Virus record (IMG/VR): IMGVR_UViG_3300021957_000094
Span: 1-41,514 of that record
Origin: a virus
Reading direction: 5' to 3' (one strand)
Length of the DNA: 41,514 nt
Under the pieces are notes generated by a model. It did not search any database. It saw nothing but the letters and a program-made list of their open reading frames with translations, and was not told the DNA's origin. Both the position numbers and the translations under genes were made by a program. Every line of letters begins with the position of its first letter. The stretch's first letter is position 1. This document shows, one piece after another, positions 39,139 to 41,514 of this stretch.

Positions 39139-40001
39139 TGGAGCGTATAGAAAGATTGCCTCAAAATGGGGCAATATGTTTAATTGATGCAGACTCTCTT
39201 ATGTACTATGAGATGGATAAACCCTCTCTAGACGAAGCGGTCTATGGCCTTGATGAGAGAATTAAACATATGCTTGGGGAGTGTAACACCTCACTCTATG
39301 CAGGATTTTTGACTAAGGGCAAGTGCTACAGATACTCTGTTGATGCTGAGTATAAAGCTAAGAGAAAGAAGAATAATAGATCTATTCTATTCCCTTCTCT
39401 CTTTGAGTATCTAATTCAGAGATGGGGATTTAACTATGTACCAGAGCTAGAAGCTGATGATTTAGTTAGCTACTATTCCTATACAGATAATAGGAAAACT
39501 ATTATTTGCTCTCCAGATAAGGATGTTCTATATCAATGTGCAGGTATGCATTATAACTATAGAACTAGAGAGTTCTTACATACTTCCCCAGAAGAAGCTC
39601 TTAAGTTTTTGTGGTTACAAACTCTAATGGGGGATAGTACTGATAATATACCAGGTATCCCTAAAGTCGGGATAAAGACTGCAGAGAACTGGTTAAAAGA
39701 CAGGAATAAAGACTTTGAAGGGTTTGCTCTCAAAAAGTATGTAGAGAAGTTTGGGATGATTGATGGCATATTTAAATTTCATCAAACATTTAGACTTGTA
39801 TACTTACTTAGGTCTAAAGAAGATGTTCTTAGAGAAACTAACCTAATCTTGCCTGAACTAACTCCACTCAAGGAAGAATATCTTTTCATGGACCCTGACA
39901 TTCCTTTCCCACTCACTTATAAGTGGAGAGTGGATAAGAATTTTAATGTTATTGAGGTTGATCAAAATCCAGGGCCTTATGTCAAAGAAATTGAACTTTA
40001 A
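39138..40001 (+). CDS. 5'-3' exonuclease (flap endonuclease family)
   Basis: This encodes 287 residues of the Pol I 5' nuclease/T5 FEN family. Metal-binding motifs are LIDADS (D17, D19), ELEADD (E105, D107, D108), SPDKD (125-129) and GDSTDNIPGIPKVGIKTA (165-182), which also includes the helix-hairpin-helix that binds DNA. It should remove RNA primers and flaps, complementing the polymerase, which lacks this domain. The next gene's start lies in its last 23 bases. Confidence 0.93.
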   Translation: MERIERLPQNGAICLIDADSLMYYEMDKPSLDEAVYGLDERIKHMLGECNTSLYAGFLTKGKCYRYSVDAEYKAKRKKNNRSILFPSLFEYLIQRWGFNYVPELEADDLVSYYSYTDNRKTIICSPDKDVLYQCAGMHYNYRTREFLHTSPEEALKFLWLQTLMGDSTDNIPGIPKVGIKTAENWLKDRNKDFEGFALKKYVEKFGMIDGIFKFHQTFRLVYLLRSKEDVLRETNLILPELTPLKEEYLFMDPDIPFPLTYKWRVDKNFNVIEVDQNPGPYVKEIEL

Positions 40002-40740
40002 AATAATTAATGGGAGAACTGTTCGTGTTAATAACGTTAGAGATTTCCATGAAGAATTAGGAGATAAGGATGAAGTTGTTAGAATTTATACAGACTCTGG
40101 GTTAAATATAAAACTAGGAGACACTGTACACCCTACTAAAAGTTATCCTCAAAAAGTTAATTACATACATAGAGGGAAGATAGATTCTAGAATTGTGTGC
40201 TACGATCTTCTATCTACTAAAATGACTGTAAGCTCTACATTTGTTACTCCTTTTCTTGGTGCATCTAAGAGTTTTATGTTGTGGGATAATTTATTTGTAA
40301 ATACTTACATTTCTGCATATGAATACGATAACTGCATAGCTCTTCTATATAGATTCTCAGGAGATCCTATGTTTTTAAAGTTTGAAGCTGCTTTATGTTC
40401 TTTTAGAACCTTTGTAAAGAAGTATGACCCAGACCCATATCATGTTCTTTTTATTTTTAATGTTCCAGACGTTGCTCAGAAGTCTTATGATAAGCTTATC
40501 AATGGTAAGTATTCTGAGATTGATGATATATGGAAACTTAAGATTTTAGATTTCCATGATTATGATAGATATGGTCAAACAGGTCAGATTCTCTATAAAG
40601 ACGTTGAGCTGAGATATAAGATAGAACAGAAATTAGATGTAGCTCTAGATGATACTTACGAACTACATAGTGCCCCAAGTAAGGAAGAAGAAACGTATTT
40701 TCCAGAAAGCTTTAAAATATCTAAAGCATTAGTAAGATGA
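39979..40740 (+). CDS. Unknown conserved-type protein between nuclease and UDG
   Basis: The ATG at 39979 gives 253 residues starting MSKKLNFKIINGRTVRVNNV. An in-frame ATG at 39946 lies deeper in the previous gene and is less likely. The C-terminal half contains PYHVLFIFNVPDVAQKSYD followed by LINGKYSEIDDIWKLKI, a pattern I have seen in phage proteins of unknown function. The N-terminal part looks beta-rich. It overlaps the UDG gene by four bases. No function assigned. Confidence 0.75.
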   Translation: MSKKLNFKIINGRTVRVNNVRDFHEELGDKDEVVRIYTDSGLNIKLGDTVHPTKSYPQKVNYIHRGKIDSRIVCYDLLSTKMTVSSTFVTPFLGASKSFMLWDNLFVNTYISAYEYDNCIALLYRFSGDPMFLKFEAALCSFRTFVKKYDPDPYHVLFIFNVPDVAQKSYDKLINGKYSEIDDIWKLKILDFHDYDRYGQTGQILYKDVELRYKIEQKLDVALDDTYELHSAPSKEEETYFPESFKISKALVR

Positions 40741-41447
40741 GTAAAGAACTACTAAATAGAATAGGGGATTGGGATAAAGTTCTCAGTCCCCTAATTTCTG
40801 ATCCTAGGTTTGCAGAGACTAGAAAGTCAATAATTCAGTATAGTAGAGACAATGTTGTATACCCAGAATCTAAAAATGTATTTAGAGCTTTTGAGCTGTG
40901 CCCTTTAGAATCACTTAAAGTAGTGATTATAGGACAAGACCCATATCATAATGGATCAGCTACAGGATTATGCTTTGGGATACGTACAGGAGATAAAATT
41001 CCCCCTAGTCTAAGAATCATATATAAAGAGCTGTGCTCTCAATTTGATTATGTACCAGAGAATTTTGACTATACTTTAGAACATTGGAGTAAACAAGGAG
41101 TCTTAATGTTAAATACAGCGCTAACAGTAAATGCCAAACAACCTGGTTCACATTCTGAAATATGGAAATGGTGGACAGAAGAAGTAATAAAAGGCATATG
41201 TATGCATAAAAGACACACTATATTTGTACTCTGGGGCAAACATGCTCAATCCTATAAAGATATAATACCTATAGCTGTTTTACATTCTCCGCATCCTGCA
41301 GCAGAAGTATACAGTGGAGGTAAAGCTGGATTTTATGGGAATGGGCATTTTCTTAATATCAATGAGAGGATTACTCCTAAAATTGATTGGTTTGAATACC
41401 CAAAACAACTTACTGAACAACAACAAATAGATTTATACGATGAGTGA
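40737..41447 (+). CDS. ung: Uracil-DNA glycosylase, family 1
   Basis: This encodes 236 residues. The water-activating motif is GQDPYH (66-71). LMLNTALTV (123-131) is the uracil-binding segment, and HSPHPAAE (183-190), followed by GGKAGFYGNGHF, is the leucine-loop region; it differs from the usual HPSPLS form. The enzyme removes uracil from DNA, protecting an AT-rich genome from cytosine deamination or dUTP incorporation. It shares 4-base overlap with the previous gene, and the last gene begins inside its end. Confidence 0.95.
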   Translation: MSKELLNRIGDWDKVLSPLISDPRFAETRKSIIQYSRDNVVYPESKNVFRAFELCPLESLKVVIIGQDPYHNGSATGLCFGIRTGDKIPPSLRIIYKELCSQFDYVPENFDYTLEHWSKQGVLMLNTALTVNAKQPGSHSEIWKWWTEEVIKGICMHKRHTIFVLWGKHAQSYKDIIPIAVLHSPHPAAEVYSGGKAGFYGNGHFLNINERITPKIDWFEYPKQLTEQQQIDLYDE

Positions 41448-41514
41448 TGGAATATGGTTTCAAACCAATACAAAAGATGTAATAGAAGAAGTTACTACAG
41501 AAGTACTTACACGA
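41440..41514 (+). CDS. Start of a further gene, cut by window edge
   Basis: An ATG at 41440, inside the end of the UDG gene, opens a frame that stays open for 25 codons to the window edge (MSDGIWFQTNTKDVIEEVTT and on). The coupled start is like those of neighbouring genes, so it is probably real. Nothing can be said about function. Confidence 0.6.
   Translation, partial: MSDGIWFQTNTKDVIEEVTTEVLTR

Overview
This window looks like part of a lytic, tailed double-stranded DNA phage of the crAss-like group (order Crassvirales), probably infecting a marine member of the Bacteroidota. Three things point there. The structural genes follow the crAss order: IHF-like protein, TerL, portal, scaffold, major capsid protein, then two conserved virion proteins. 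The replication set (family A polymerase, DnaB core, TOPRIM primase, flap nuclease, uracil-DNA glycosylase) is of the kind found in these phages. The promoter-like sites match the Bacteroidota -7 element TAnnTTTG. The DNA is AT-rich, genes are densely packed with many 4-base ATGA overlaps, and all three stop codons are used normally. Both window ends cut through genes, so this is only part of a larger genome. All assignments come from reading the sequence, without database searches.

Layout. Bases 1-22401 are a leftward (minus-strand) late arm. In order of transcription it holds a large putative adhesin (20317-22401), a 2171-residue modular tail fibre (13809-20324), an unknown protein, and a lysis/envelope block of a two-helix membrane protein, a holin-like protein, a secreted M43-type metalloprotease with dockerin-like repeats, a 43-residue basic protein and an amidase. 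A GroES-like co-chaperonin and small regulators follow. Then come the IHF-like protein, a possible small terminase, TerL, portal, a virion protein with a lysozyme-like region, scaffold, major capsid protein and two further structural genes. Four exact TATATTTG octamers, plus one TAACTTTG, lie just upstream of minus-strand genes.

Bases 22402-23940 are the divergent centre. They hold few genes, several small ORFs, direct repeats, a strong terminator and two candidate structured RNAs: a junction-like element at 22546-22630 and a 188-base element at 23714-23901 closed by a perfect 12-bp stem.

Bases 23939-41514 are a rightward (plus-strand) early and replication arm. It holds a tiny lipoprotein, a possibly highly expressed unknown protein (24419-25015), DNA polymerase A, three tRNA genes (CAT, TTT and TCT anticodons), a DnaA domain-IV protein, an SF2 helicase, a DnaB-type helicase core, a RecA-like ATPase, a putative SSB, a primase, a T7-type endonuclease I, an rIIA/rIIB-like pair, a 5'-3' exonuclease and uracil-DNA glycosylase. 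Together these genes would copy the genome, resolve branched DNA and guard it against uracil, while the leftward arm builds the capsid and short tail, binds host surface material and lyses the cell.
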